Origin: Nannochloropsis salina CCMP1776
Lineage: Eukaryota > Sar > Eustigmatophyceae > Eustigmatales > Monodopsidaceae
Assembly: GCA_004565275.1 (NCBI GenBank)
Contig: SDOX01000016.1
Coordinates: 487,989 to 551,988 of the forward strand
Direction of reading: 5' to 3'
DNA: 64,000 nucleotides
Made by a program: the position numbers and the translations under genes. The notes beneath the pieces were generated by a model. That model saw nothing but the letters and a program-made list of their open reading frames with translations. It was not told the DNA's origin and ran no database searches. Position 1 is the first letter of the stretch; every line of letters starts with the position of its first letter. Of this stretch, positions 10,921-22,461 are shown piece after piece.

Positions 10921-12471
10921 TCATCCCGCCTCGCGAGGCACCCCGGTCTCCAGCACGTCCGCCAGGAGCGCGTCCACCTCTCCCAGGTCCTCCTCCAGCA
11001 GGCCTCTCTCCTCCCGCAGCCGCCGCCGGAGCCCGGGGCCTCTGCCCGCGAAGCTCTCGGTGATGTCTTCGACGAAGGGGCCCACCGCGGAGGTGCAGCC
11101 GATGACAGAGACGGTGCTGCCCTTCTCTAGGCCCGTGGCGTCCTCCGCTTGCTCCAGGCCCGGGAGAAGCGGGGGGAGGGGGAGGGGGTCGGGTGAGACG
11201 AAGTTTAGGTGCGGCTGGAGCCAGTGGCAGCCCTTGAGCGCCTCTTCGAGGGAGGCGCGCACTGCCCACGGGGGCGATCGAAAGCCGTAGGCGCTGGCCA
11301 GCCCCGACAGCCGGCGCCTACGGATCGGATCCGCGACGAAAGCGGAGCTGCGGACGTGGGAGCGTGGCGCCAAGGAGACTAGGGAGGAGAGGAATTTGGC
11401 AGAGGGCGTGGCGGTGTCCTGGCTCTTGTCCCTTCCTTCCCGCCCGGGACGCGCCTTCCACCAGGCGTCGGGCGCCTCGTCCCCGCGGCCGATCTCCACC
11501 GCCGCCAGGTCCCAGGCCCCCACCCTGATGCCCTGCGCCCACTCCCTCATGTGCACGCGCTCATCCTCCCGGTAGACACCCGAGACGGCCTCTAGGGCTG
11601 TCGCCTGCACGGCGCTGGTGCGGTAAGCCTCCGAAGACCCCGCCAGTCCCTGAGGAAGGCCTGGGTCCCTGGAGGAGGGGATGAGGAGGCACCCTGCCTC
11701 CAACAGAGCCTTGACGCCCAGGGCGGCATCTGCTTTCCCCCAATCGTCATGTCCGCGGGAAGGCGGCGAGTCGGGGGCCGCGAAGGCGTAGCAAGCCACC
11801 ACCCCGCCGCGCACTTCCTCCGCGAACTCCTGTGCGGCGCTCACCCCCAAACTCGACGCCGGCCCCGCCAGGTCCAGCAGCAGGTGCAAGCCTTGCGCTG
11901 CATCGCATTCCTCCAGTAGCCGATGCAGCTGGTCTGCTCCTCGGTCAGGACCCCAAGCCCCCGCGCCCAGGGCCACGTCGTGCGTCTTCCCCGCCTCCAC
12001 GCAGTGTCGCTCTGGGTCCAGGGTCTCACCCCGCCAGGCCTGAGACCAGGACGCCGGGATCGGAGGAGACTGTCCAAGCGAGCCAATTCCATGGACTGTA
12101 CGGGGTGGTCGGTCTCTCGCTACTGAGGCGCGGCGCATTTCATGGACTTGGGTTGAGCCGTCCCACAGCAAGGCCGCCTTTTCCTTTCCCAATCGCGCGG
12201 AGTATGACTCCTGCTGGTCATGACTCTCGTATTCTCGCGAACGAAAATAATTTATCTCCTCGCGGACATCAAAGAGAAGTAGTCGCGGGCGGCCTGCCTC
12301 GGTATAGACTTTACTGCGCCGATGGGCAAAGGGGCAAGTGTGGTTACCGAAGCTGACGACAGAGGTATCGGGTGCTTCTTTCAAACCAGAATCTGTCAAT
12401 TGTAAGTTCCAAAAATGTGCCCCCACCCAGTTGGCATAAGAGCCCACTTGAATGGTCAGGACTTCTTTCAT
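10921..12471 (-). CDS. DML1: Misato/DML1 tubulin-like protein
   Basis: Single exon of 516 codons. The N-terminus ([22 protein letters not shown]) is the Misato segment II signature, related to the tubulin N-terminus; the stretch [12 protein letters not shown] follows at about 64-75. The family (yeast DML1, fly Misato, human MSTO1) acts in mitochondrial distribution and membrane fusion. The middle (about 130-330) is Ala/Gly-rich and variable, with [13 protein letters not shown] and the conserved [12 protein letters not shown] segment of a tubulin-like core. The length is close to the family's 475-570. It is convergent with SF3B4, with only 16 nt between the likely SF3B4 stop and this one, so the two 3' UTRs must overlap. 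Confidence 0.85.
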   Translation of the reverse strand: MKEVLTIQVGSYANWVGAHFWNLQLTDSGLKEAPDTSVVSFGNHTCPFAHRRSKVYTEAGRPRLLLFDVREEINYFRSREYESHDQQESYSARLGKEKAALLWDGSTQVHEMRRASVARDRPPRTVHGIGSLGQSPPIPASWSQAWRGETLDPERHCVEAGKTHDVALGAGAWGPDRGADQLHRLLEECDAAQGLHLLLDLAGPASSLGVSAAQEFAEEVRGGVVACYAFAAPDSPPSRGHDDWGKADAALGVKALLEAGCLLIPSSRDPGLPQGLAGSSEAYRTSAVQATALEAVSGVYREDERVHMREWAQGIRVGAWDLAAVEIGRGDEAPDAWWKARPGREGRDKSQDTATPSAKFLSSLVSLAPRSHVRSSAFVADPIRRRRLSGLASAYGFRSPPWAVRASLEEALKGCHWLQPHLNFVSPDPLPLPPLLPGLEQAEDATGLEKGSTVSVIGCTSAVGPFVEDITESFAGRGPGLRRRLREERGLLEEDLGEVDALLADVLETGVPREAG

Positions 12472-13005
12472 TTCGTTGATTGGATCACCATCGAATATAA
12501 ACCTGCCATATAATGCCCGGAAATGAGACCGGCCCCAAAGCCTGACGAAGACAGCATAAGGTTGTGGAAGGGAAAACTGGGACTAGCAATTTACAGAAAG
12601 CTCTGCCTGTGCATGTGCGTAAGATCTGTTTGAGCATCTCTTGATGCTTTGCTCTGCACGTGCCGGCACGCAGGGCAGGAGCAGCAGTAATTTACAACTC
12701 GCAAGCCCTCTGCCTGATCGGCGATGGCGGTGATCGTCGAGCAGTTCCGCCCCTGGCCAAAGACAGGCAAAGCATCGTTAGAGTAGCGTACTTACTCTTC
12801 CATTCCCCTTGAATGGATACAGACGGGTGGGTGAATAGGCGGCTGTGTGGGCACTTTGTGATTCGTGAGGTTGAGTGAAATGCGAGACGGCGGTGCGACC
12901 TCTCATATCGGAGCACACCTTCTACATCGGTGAAGCTGAACGCTCGAGTAGACAAAATCTCTATCTGAAAGAACTCATCCGTACTCTGCATGCGTAGCAG
13001 TCAGT
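12472..13005. other. Divergent promoter region, Misato and TFIIB-like gene
   Basis: Intergenic stretch of 534 nt with a minus-strand frame of 99 codons (12991-12692) that shows no domain. Presumed promoters of two divergent genes. Confidence 0.4.
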
Positions 13006-14640
13006 ATGGAAGATACTGAGCAGCCATCAATGGAGACTAACGGCGCAAATGGCAGCGGGCGGGCGCCTGTCACTGAGGCAGGCGGCGGACCCGACGCCCA
13101 GGACGGTCTTCGGAGGCCCGCGACGGCAGGACTAGAGCAGTCAGCTTGGACGCAACAAGAAAAACGAGTGATTAAATCTACTCGGTACAGGCAGCTTTGC
13201 GAGCTCGGTGGATCCGCCTCGTTTGAGCCTGCTTGCCTGGAGCGGCAAATAGTTGCGGCGGTTGCTCCTGACAGAGAGCTTCCCGCGGTTGTCGGGCGGA
13301 TTCATGAAATATACGATGAAATTCGGCGCAACAAAAAGGATATGATAGACGGTGTTCCAGCACTGCGCGCGATGAAGCAGAAGTGCACGAATACAAACTG
13401 CGACAATGATGACCCGAATGAATTCATTCCAAGCCGAGGGGGGGCCGTCGCTTGCATGCGGTGCGGGGACTGTCAGTCAGACTACGTGATCCATGAGGGC
13501 GAGATGTACCGGAATTTCGCGGGAGAGGAGGATCGCTCGCATCACGGTCCTGCTTTGAACCCTCTTTACTCGGCGTCATACAACCTAGGCACGCAATTTA
13601 CGGGTCTGCGCGGTCAGAAACGCAACACTGGTCGGGAGACCGACTTCAGTGTCAGCAACATCGGGCGGGACGGGGCGGCGGTGGGGGGGACGATGGCTAC
13701 ACGTGTGGAGTACAAGGACGATCAGAAATCCAAAGCCTTCCGGATCATGCGTGAGCAAGGTGCCAACTTGGCTTTGCACGGGCTTGTCCGAAAGAAGGCT
13801 GCCGAGCTCTTTGCCGCCTACCGAGACGCTCGGGATCGCCTCTTTGATTTTGAGGCCGTGGTGGCTGCATGCTTGATAGCTGCGCATTTAGAGGTCCTGG
13901 TAGAGGAAGGCTCGGACGGCAGCGGCGTGACCTTCGCATTTGCGTGCCCGGGCTGCGGCCTAAGGGGCTTCACTGCCAAGCGCGACGCGGAGAAGCACTG
14001 CGTGGTGAGCACGGGGCCCGAGGGCAGCAGCAATAGCATGGAAGGCAATTTGGAGCATTCGGCGGGGGCGGGAGGCAGGTCGCACGGCGGAGGCCGGCCT
14101 CAGAGCTGGCGAAAGGCAAGCTGCGAGGCGGCAGCAGACCCGGATGTGGCCAAGATGGGTCTGGCGGAGACGCGACGATTGCTTTTGTGGGTATCTGAAG
14201 GGGCGCCCTACCAGCAGGCGGCCGTGGACGGGGTTTGTGCTGGTTTGCAGGCCGAGATGCGGTCTCAGTCGGGCAAGGAGAGCGGCTCGGACGGTGAGGG
14301 CTCGGGGGACGGGCAGGCTCCGACAGAGGGAGGGGGGGACACGAGGGAGGTAGAGCAAGAGAGTGCCTTCAAGGCGGGGCAGCTGCTGGTCATGGCGAGC
14401 CTCAAGGTCCTGACACGCTGGTGCGGGGACGACTCGGAGGCCGGCCGCCTCTTCTTCGACTACCTCCAGGGCGTGAAGAAACGCAAGATGGAGAGGGGCG
14501 CCCTGCTCGAGGAGGAGGAGCAGGATCGGAAGCGGCGGCGACAATACGAAGAAAGGCCCATATTCCAGGAGCTGTCTGTGTCGCTCAAGAGCGATTGGGG
14601 AAGTAACAACAGTACAGATGCGACCACACCCGCAACATAA
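13006..14640 (+). CDS. TFIIB-like transcription factor with extra zinc finger
   Basis: Single exon of 544 codons. A TFIIB-type zinc ribbon lies unusually deep, at about 127-153 (Cys127, Cys132, Cys150, Cys153). It is followed by the B-reader-like stretch VIHEGEMYRNFAGEEDRSHHG and then NPLYSASYNLGTQFTG, which parallels the EDRS/NPL region of TFIIB. A helical cyclin-like unit follows (about 243-305). Before a second helical region there is an added CPGC-x12-HC element (about 324-341), then an acidic Gly/Ser/Glu linker (about 425-455) and a final helical, basic tail. TFIIB recruits RNA polymerase II by bridging TBP and polymerase. The N-terminal ~120 residues are not part of canonical TFIIB. It could instead be a diverged TFIIB paralogue; no other TFIIB lies in the window. 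The identity is inferred from motif order. Confidence 0.62.
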   Translation: MEDTEQPSMETNGANGSGRAPVTEAGGGPDAQDGLRRPATAGLEQSAWTQQEKRVIKSTRYRQLCELGGSASFEPACLERQIVAAVAPDRELPAVVGRIHEIYDEIRRNKKDMIDGVPALRAMKQKCTNTNCDNDDPNEFIPSRGGAVACMRCGDCQSDYVIHEGEMYRNFAGEEDRSHHGPALNPLYSASYNLGTQFTGLRGQKRNTGRETDFSVSNIGRDGAAVGGTMATRVEYKDDQKSKAFRIMREQGANLALHGLVRKKAAELFAAYRDARDRLFDFEAVVAACLIAAHLEVLVEEGSDGSGVTFAFACPGCGLRGFTAKRDAEKHCVVSTGPEGSSNSMEGNLEHSAGAGGRSHGGGRPQSWRKASCEAAADPDVAKMGLAETRRLLLWVSEGAPYQQAAVDGVCAGLQAEMRSQSGKESGSDGEGSGDGQAPTEGGGDTREVEQESAFKAGQLLVMASLKVLTRWCGDDSEAGRLFFDYLQGVKKRKMERGALLEEEEQDRKRRRQYEERPIFQELSVSLKSDWGSNNSTDATTPAT

Positions 14641-15230
14641 TCATAGTGCAGCATGTTTCACGGGGCCGGCCCACGTGAAAAGCAATCCCAAATGTTTATA
14701 AATTAATCAATATCCCCATGAGTCTAGTCTGGAAAGGACTGTGGGTTTGACTTGTCACATTCCACTGATCCTCATGGCTTACCTGGACCTGGGACGTCCG
14801 TCTTCTTGCTCGCTTTGTTTCTCGCCAACGATTGTATGTCGTCCGCTTCCCGATTGCGCGGTGCCCTCATTCTTTATTTACATGCCCTGCACATGAGTCT
14901 CTTTTTCCTTTTCACGCTGCCATGCTAAATTTGCTAGCGTCTCCCATATATCTCTCAGTCCATCAACCTGCGAGGAGACAGTGTATGTCGGTTCGACCGC
15001 TTACACTACTACTGCACCCGGCCACCAAACCTTACGAGGCCTCCTACTTCCATTTTGCCTCCGTATGCCAAGAGATATGTCTGACAAGCATTTTTATCGC
15101 CCCATCCTCCTGTCCCGTCATATCAAGCCAAGCTTTGTGCCGGCACCGTAAGAATCGTTATCTTCCAAGAGCGCTATCTCAAACCTCTCGTCATTAAGCC
15201 ATGATCACACTCGTAAACAAAAATGAAACG
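14641..15230. other. Convergent 3' region, no gene seen
   Basis: About 590 nt between the TFIIB-like gene and a minus-strand membrane protein gene. A plus-strand frame of 121 codons (14832-15197) is Ser/His/Cys-rich without a domain and is more likely UTR read by chance. Confidence 0.4.
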
Positions 15231-15596
15231 TCATTGCGCCCGCATTTCCCCATCACCACTCGCCGAGCGAGGCGTCGTCAGGGCCCCGAGAGTCTTAACA
15301 GAGGGACTGGGCGTGAAAGATGCCTGCTGCTCGCCCCGCAACGGCTGAGGACGGAAGAAATCTTCAGGTGCCGCTCTCTCAAAAAAAGATTGTAATAATG
15401 GTGTAACAAGTGCGGGGAAGATCTTCGAGACCACGCCTGCCGTGAGCAGGGACAAAAAGATGACGAGCGTGTAGGCGGAGAAGAGCCCCATCCACAACGG
15501 GGCCGACATAGCCTTGATCGCCGCCTTATTTGTCCCAGGGGCCTCCCACACAAAGTCTTTCAGTGTTAAATGCTCAAGAAACAGCCCGCACAGCAT
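15231..15596 (-). CDS. Small predicted membrane protein, unknown function
   Basis: ORF of 121 codons with one strong hydrophobic segment at about 34-56 (MGLFSAYTLVIFLSLLTAGV) and a second moderately hydrophobic stretch just after it (FPALVTPLLQSFF). The C-terminal ~45 residues are polar and disordered. I recognise no family. The start is the first ATG; no convincing acceptor lies just upstream, so it may be complete, but an earlier exon in the AT-rich sequence to 16300 cannot be excluded. Confidence 0.45.
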   Translation of the reverse strand: MLCGLFLEHLTLKDFVWEAPGTNKAAIKAMSAPLWMGLFSAYTLVIFLSLLTAGVVSKIFPALVTPLLQSFFERAAPEDFFRPQPLRGEQQASFTPSPSVKTLGALTTPRSASGDGEMRAQ

Positions 15597-16336
15597 GAGT
15601 TGAAGAGTAAATTATGTGCCGACTAACAATTGATAGATGGACCTTGGACTCAGTGTTGAAGTGGATCGTAGCACTTTCCTGTTGGATTATAATCCAAGCT
15701 TTTTGCTTTACCTTTCGTATTGAAAATAGAAATGTTAAAGATAAATAAGATCAATTGGAGTTTATCATACTGTTGCTCTTCAACTAACTTGTGGCACTCA
15801 CGTGTGAAAAAAACGATAGTCCGTGAGGAGGCCCAACTTGCTTCAATGTTTGACATGTCACATCACGCACGTATCAGGGCACGTGCCGGGGAGAAAGTGA
15901 CGAGTCTCGTCCCGTTTACATGCCTCTGAGGACTTTATGGGAAACCTTCGGCCTCAAATATAATTCTCTCTGGCGGACGCACTGGTCCAATGTTTTGGAA
16001 ACAGGCACAAGTGTTCTGTGGGATGGGAAAAGGAGATGTCGTTTCTCCCAGGAAAATTTCGCCTCGGCGAGGATCGCTACCAGTAGCGGCAATACGACGC
16101 ACATAGCTCAATAGCGAACCAATTTTCTACTTTTATGCACCTTGGGGATTACAATCGCGTTCCTTTTTACGTAGATCACAAATAGATTGTTTACTAGTCT
16201 AGCATCATACTACTATCAACCTCCCGCCTCACTTCTCAAACCATGCTAGGGAGAAGGATACTTATCGCCACAAGACACCCTTCGTAATGATTAGTAGCTG
16301 TTGGCCCTACAATTTATTCTTTCACCCACCTTCTTG
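15597..16336. other. 740 nt AT-rich region upstream of ATG16, no gene seen
   Basis: AT-rich sequence with short open frames under 70 codons on both strands and no recognisable motif. It lies upstream of two divergent genes and probably holds their promoters. Confidence 0.4.
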
Positions 16337-18447
16337 ATGACGGGGCCATTTACGCGAGATTCGTCCTCGCTCACGGCGGCCCACTGGCGGACCAGCGTCT
16401 TGAACGCTTTGCAGCAGCAAAACGATGTGGAGGTCGAGCCATTTCGTGGGATTATTCTAAGCTGTAAGTTCTATGCACTGATCGGTCACAACATTATCTG
16501 TGAATGTCTATAGGTTATATCATCATTTCGAAATATTGATGATGAAATTGCTGGGAAGTGTTCGGTTCATTGTAATTTACAGGGGGAAGCCACACAGCTG
16601 TCGCCTGTATTTCCAACCTCCTGTTGCCACTTTCTCATCATGTTGTCCACGAACTCACGCTGTACACGCTAATACGCTTGCAAGTCACGTGCACATGCAT
16701 CTTTGGGCGGGTCGATGAAACATTTTCCCTTTTTCTTTCCTTCGTCCCGACTACGCGCTATATGTCAGATACGGACCTTGCTCGGCAAAACCAAGCCCTC
16801 AAGGCCCACGTGGATCATCAGGAAAAAGAGTTGGTCACACTGCGACATGAAGCATTAGAGCAGAGCGACAGCAGGGGGGCAGGGGGGGCAGGTGCGGGCG
16901 GTGCCAAGGACGAGCAGACAAGGAAGCTGCAGAGCAAGGTCCAACGCTTGCAAGAAGAGCTTACCGACAAGTTGCGTCTCGAGGTGCAAGGGACAACTTC
17001 ACAGCTCAATATGAGTAAGGAAATACAAGATTTATTCCAAAAGTGGCAGCTTTCTCGAGCAGAAGCTGAAAAGTTGAGGACGGAGGTCGACGGGTTCCGG
17101 GCGCGAGAGGCTACGTTGGAGGCTCAGGCGGGTATGGCGACAAGGGACCTGGAGATAGTCCAGGAGGAGTTGAAGCGTGTCCGGGCACGCTTGGACACTG
17201 TGGAAAAAGAGTGCTTGGATGTACGTCGCCAGAACGAAGAGCTAGTACGGCGGATGGTCGGGGAAAAGTCTCACAACGCGGAGGAAATGAATCGCATGAC
17301 GGAGCTCGTTGAGCGGATGCGCGCACAGCTCAAGGCCCGAAACTTGGAGATTGAGAGCACTCAAGCAGTGGTCGCGGCTGTAAAAATTGAGGCGGCACCA
17401 TCTTCGGGGCTGAGGACTGACGAGCTACCCTCCCACTGCAGCCAGCAGTTCCGAGCGCACGCCGCCGACGTGAACGACCTGGTCTACTGCGAGACGGGCC
17501 AGTGGCTGGCGACGGCGGGCGGGGACGGCAAAGTGCGGGTGTGGGAGGCGGAAAGTGGGCGATTGAAAGCAACGCTGCATGGTCAGGACGTGATGCTCGG
17601 CTTAGACTTCCGCGGGGACTTTGTTGTTGGGGGGAGCAGCGATCATACGTGTAAGCTGTGGAGTCTCGCCTCCGGGCGCTTACACCGCACTTTCGTGGGC
17701 CATTCGGGCAACATTTACGCGGTCAAGTTGATCGCTGGGGACTTGAGGGCGGTTCTGACCGGAGGAGCAGACCGCACGATTAGGTTGTGGGACGTAGGGC
17801 GGGCTAGTTGTCGGCAAGTTCTGCGCTCTGGCTCGACCTGCAACGGTTTAGACATCGGACTGGACGGTCACGCGCCCGTGTCGGCGCATCAGGATGGCGG
17901 TCTCCGTTTCTGGGACCTGCGTGCTGGCAATCCCACTATGATCGTGCGCGCCTTCGAGACACAAGCTACGTCGGTACAGTACGGACAAAACTTCACCGCC
18001 CTCGCAAACTCCCGTGACAACGCCTTGAAGATCATCGACACGAGGACATTCGAGACCCTCCACGTGCTGCGCCACGAGGACTATCGAACCTTCTTAAATT
18101 GGTCCAGGGCTTGTTTCTCCCCGTCCAGTTCCTACGTCGCTGCAGGATCGGCCACTGGCCAGCTTTTTGTCTGGGAAACAGCTTCAGGCGAAACGAAATC
18201 GATCCTTTCTCACACGCCGGACTCGAGGCATTCCTTTTCTTCTTCGGCAGAACATGATGACCTGAGATGTCAAGGCGTGTCCCTCTCAGCTTCGGGAGAC
18301 AGGATCAGAACGAGCAGTGAGGCTTTGGGAGGGAGTACAAGTGGCGCTGGTCAAGGGGGTGGAGGAGGAGGTATCATAAGCTGTGCCTGGAAGGCGTCGC
18401 GTTTGTCTACGTGTACAAGAAGCGGTAATGTTTGTATCTGGAATTAA
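16337..18447 (+). CDS. ATG16: Autophagy protein ATG16 (ATG16L-type with WD40 domain)
   Basis: Scaffold that binds ATG5-ATG12 and directs LC3/ATG8 lipidation to the phagophore. Two exons, 16337-16463 and 16769-18447, join in phase (T|AT) into 601 residues. Exon 1 alone carries the ATG5-binding helix (AAHWRTSVLNALQQQND followed by FRGIILS). Exon 2 gives a long coiled coil (about 45-240; heptads such as VQRLQEELTDKL and VEKECLDVRRQNEELVRRM) and a C-terminal WD40 propeller (about 270-601; GDGKVRVWE, SSDHTCKLWS, GADRTIRLWD). The WD40 half is the animal/plant form, which yeast Atg16 lacks. A Gly-rich insert precedes the last blade. The longer open frame that starts upstream at 16624 reads through the intron and is not used. 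It is convergent with ALIX, 133 nt away. Confidence 0.9.
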
Positions 18448-18580
18448 GAGAATTTTTCTCTGGTAACGAATTAAAGCACCTGATATGGACATTTCTGGCT
18501 AATTCTTTCTTGAGCCTTTTTCCTCAATCTCAAATTTCTCTAAAATATATGTACGACATCCTTCACCGTGTCGTATGGTG

Positions 18581-21515
18581 TTATCCCGACAGCAACGCAT
18601 TTAAAGCGGCTTGCAAGTCTCCTTGATGCTGAGCCAATGCTTGCTTTGCGGCAGTTTCTTGGAAACCCATTTGTGTAAGCTGTGCTATCTTGACCTGATC
18701 AGTGTAAGGTGGGGCGACGGGCAACGCCTGAGCTTGCTCATAAGAAGGTGGTGGACCCGCAGGTGTCGGAGCTGAGAGACATGCAGGAGGGGGTGGGAGA
18801 TTAGGAGGTGGCGGAGGTGGAGCTCCGCTTTGAGTATTTCCATACTGCTGCTGGTAAGGTGGGGGGGGGCCGGGCGGAGGAGCGCTCGCGTTGCCTTCTA
18901 CCTGATGCTGTATGTTCAACTGGTCAAAAAGCTTTTTTGCAACATCTTGGTCCGCGCTCTCCTGTTGCTTTCGATGCGCTGCCCGTCCGAGCTCTATCTC
19001 AAAATCCCGACGCTGGATGTCTTGCGTGTAGACTTGGTCCTCCGCCACCAGGAGCAGTTGTTGTATACGTTTGCTCACCGAAGCGTAGAACTCCCGGCCT
19101 TCTGCCAGCTGGGCATGAAGCTCGTGACACTGCAATACCCCTGTTTCCAGTTGCTGCACCAGTCGGTCCCTCTCCAACAGAGACGGGTCGTCCTTTCGCC
19201 CTGCTTGAAACCGCTCATTCTCTTGCAAAATCTCTCGCAGCAAGGGCTCTTGCCCCGCCGTCGAGACGGCCAACTCGCTTTTCAGGGCCTCCAACGACGC
19301 CATCTCCTCAGGAAGGGCCTCGTCTGCGGCATCGCCTGCCACCAGGCGGCCCTTCAGCCTCAGACAAACTGCCTCCGGTGCCGCCTTGGCCCTCTGTAAG
19401 ACGGAATCTCTCTCATCCAAGAGCTTTGCCAAACGCAACATGAGTGCGGACAGGCGCGACGTATCTACAACCACCGCGAAAGAAGAGCTGGCCGGCTGGA
19501 CCAGGCGTGCATCCAGATCCCCGCGCGAGGCTCTCAACAGGGCAGAGACTTCCTCGAGCTCGTTGGACTGCAGCCGGGAGGCCAGGTACTCGTCGCTTTT
19601 CTGCGCCGCAGAGAACAGTGTCTGGAAATGTCGCACCTCCTTCCATGTGTCCGCCATCAGCTGAGCTGACGATGTCCCCACCTCGTCCCAGGCGGCACCG
19701 TATTTGGCACGAAAGCCCTCACTTTTCGATTCCTCCTCTTTGAGCGTCTTCTCGATCTGCAAAAACGTCTCCGCAACCTGGCCGGCCGCCCTTTGGAGCT
19801 CGTCCACCTGGCCCTGCAAGTCCGGTATAGTCGAGTGCTTTTCTCTTAAGCCTTGCAGCTTCTTCCACGTTGCCTCCGGGAGCCCCGCGGGGCTCTCATG
19901 CGCCTCGAGGGAACCCGGCAATCCCACCTTCGCCAGCTGCTGCCGGGCGCTCTTGGAGGCCTCACGGCCCGCGTGCTCCATCTCCGCAGCCAAGCTGCTG
20001 CATCGCCTCTCGACCCTTGTCAAGGTTTCCTTGACGGCCTTGGGCAAAATGTTCGCAAAAAGAAGGGGCTGGGAGTCGCCTGTCGCAGCGAAAGGAAATT
20101 CCGGCTCCAATATTTTAACCATGCAAACTTTGCTGACAGGTTTCAAGGACGCCTCTGCTGGTATTGGCTCCAAATAAATTGTCGCATTGTCTTTTTCCGC
20201 TACTGCTAGATTTCTGACGATCTTACTCTTCAGGAGCTCGGCCTTCCCGATGATGGCGGGGCCCATTTGCTGCCGCGTGGCGGTCTCCAGCACACTCTCC
20301 ACAGACCTGCGGGCCACGCGGAGGCGGACGACTTCCTCCCCGTACCCCTTCCCGCTTTCCAAGGCATTTTCCTTGACCGCCTCCGCCTGATAGTACTGAG
20401 CCGCGGCAGAGTAGAAGTCTTGCTGGAAACGGAGCGTGACGGGCCACGAGCGGTCCAATCCCGCGGACTCCATGGCAGTCGACTCGCCGTACTTGAGGGC
20501 CGCGCTGTACGTTTCTGCAGCCTGTGCTGCCAGTCGTGCCACCACGGACGATTTCATACGTGAGCTTGCGCTGTTCTGGTCGGCAATTGCCTTCTCGTAG
20601 AAGCAGGCTTGCGCCTAGGTAGAGGAGTTGCTTCTCGTGACTGCTCCTTCAGGAATCGCATGACATCAAACACTCATGGAAGCACATCACAATCTCGCAC
20701 ATATCATTCTCTTCTCTGAAATTACCTGTGCTAGCATAATGTTCTCCACCATCAGCAAACCCTCTTGCGTCAGCTCTGAGGGAAGATGGCAATTCAAGTT
20801 GACCACCACCTTCTCACGAAGGCACTTGAAGAGACCAGCCGCCAGTTGAAACTCCCGGCACGCAAGTCTCACCCCTTCAGTGGATGTACGATCTACTGAA
20901 GCAGCAATGTTGCTCCTGACGGCGCCCATGTTGAAGAGCACGCCGGCTAGCTCGAAGTTGAAGTCCATCTCGGCGGACTTCTTGGTCGGGCGGAAGGCGT
21001 CGTGCCAGGTGAAGGCCACCCGGACATGGTCCGCGTGGACTGGGAAGATGCCCTGTAGGCGGTCTACTTGAGCGTAATAGGCTTGGAGCGTTCTGACCGA
21101 GGCCTCTGTGGCAGCGCGAGCTTGCAGGGCCATGCTTCTCATGCGCTCCAGAGCCTTGAAGTCCCCATCGGCGGCCTCAGCCTCTTCCTGTGAGGAGGGA
21201 AAAATAGTTAATAGCAAAATATTTCACTAAATGGAAGGTTAATGCATCCCATATTCGTGCAATATGAGAACACTCCTTTGATAAAACGAGGGAATTGAGC
21301 ATGACGAGAGAGAACGCGAGTAGGCTATTTCCGGCAAGCTGGGTTCCTGTGTGGCTCTAGTGACATACAGCCTCACCGGAGCACGCAGCGCATGGAGGAC
21401 ATTAATGTGGTAGATATTGGCCTTGTTTCCTCACCTTTGAGTATTCGTTCGACACGTACACCCTCAGAGGGTTGAAATTCACGCCCGTGCTGCTCTTCAG
21501 CGGGATGGGCAACAT
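18581..21515 (-). CDS. ALIX/BRO1-domain protein with C-terminal UBA
   Basis: ESCRT-associated adaptor that binds CHMP4/Snf7 through its BRO1 domain in multivesicular body sorting and membrane scission. Three exons (21515-21435, 21187-20726, 20614-18581) join in phase 0 into 858 residues; human ALIX has 868. The BRO1 domain covers about 1-370 (MLPIPLKSSTGV, ELAGVLFNMGAVRSNIA, QACFYEKAIADQNSASS). A coiled-coil V domain follows (about 390-700), then a Pro-rich region (about 735-815). The last ~40 residues form a UBA-like three-helix unit (IAQLTQMGF, then AAKQALAQHQGDLQAALNALL), with the MGF loop typical of UBA domains. ALIX of animals and Bro1/Rim20 of fungi lack a UBA, so this is an uncommon arrangement. 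The single ATG in exon 1 sits directly before the conserved N-terminus. Confidence 0.9.
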
Positions 21516-22461
21516 GGTTGACCTGCATTACGAGCGTGAGATAAAGAAATGGTTTTACAAAACATCAGCCGGGCTTGGGCATGAAAAATCAAAAGTTTAA
21601 GGATAGGCTTGGGCTTCACGTTTTTTTTCTAAAACTTTCGTTCCTCTCCTTCGTATTCCCCTCTGGCGCATAACTCGCGGGGATTCAAGCCTCCCTCAGA
21701 GGCTCTCGCCTTCTCCCCGTCTCCCCCCTGAAACAAGAGAAGACGCCAGGCGCGGTGGCCTTGATTCGACCGTGCCGTTGAGGAAGGAGAATGCGTGCAT
21801 CATCCGATGCGCGAGAATGCTGCCGGACCAGCGCGATTCGTAGGCTCAGAGTGCATAAGTCATTGTATGCGCAAGGTTTCCCCTCCGGTTTAACCTCCCC
21901 GCGCGAAGAGACCCTCCTACTCCTGCGTGGGCGCTAGCTTGTAGCCCTATCAAGTAAAAGGTCTTTGCCATCTTTAAAACGTCGACGGTATCTGCAATAA
22001 AGCGCGTGATAGAACTTGAAGCGAAAGTGACTTGTTTCGGACGCGCTTTTGAGTACGTGGTGCAGCTGCACGTTCACACATACCAATCCCACAATGGAAA
22101 GCCTGGGGATTTTTCTACATGTATAAGCTCGTCACAAATACACTTTATCCACCAGTGATGGTCTGTTAGGGGCAGGGCGCTAAGGAGGATCGGTTTTGGG
22201 GGGAAGCTTACATGCGCTTGCCCTAATACTGAAATTAACAAGAAAGCATCACAACAGCCTTGACATGTTTAGCGGTTTGTAACTGAACTAATCTCCATCT
22301 GCATTCAATTATTGCAAAACGTGAGTATTCAACTTTGCTTACTTTGCCGCACACAGCGATCTCCCAAGAACGGACTGTAGCTGCTTCTTAAGTTGCTTCC
22401 GTCCTGCAGGAGGCCGAGCTATTCTCTGGAAAACTTTTGGTGGGTGCTGCTCACTCCCTCT
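21516..22461. other. 945 nt between OST1 and ALIX, no gene seen
   Basis: Holds the 3' end of the ribophorin gene and the promoter of ALIX, both on the minus strand. Only short open frames occur. No tRNA or other structured RNA was recognised. Confidence 0.45.

Noticed and set aside
10905-11290. SF3B4 frame continuing to 11290
   Set aside because: It runs through Misato in antisense and is low-complexity Ser/Pro/Arg; the conserved Misato frame takes precedence.
16624-16768. ATG16 starting at 16624 in the long open frame
   Set aside because: The stretch lacks family similarity, whereas a separate exon at 16337-16463 supplies the ATG5-binding helix and splices in phase at 16769.
18808-19664. 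Several plus-strand ORFs of 92-211 codons
   Set aside because: All are antisense to the ALIX V domain, which has clear family similarity on the minus strand.
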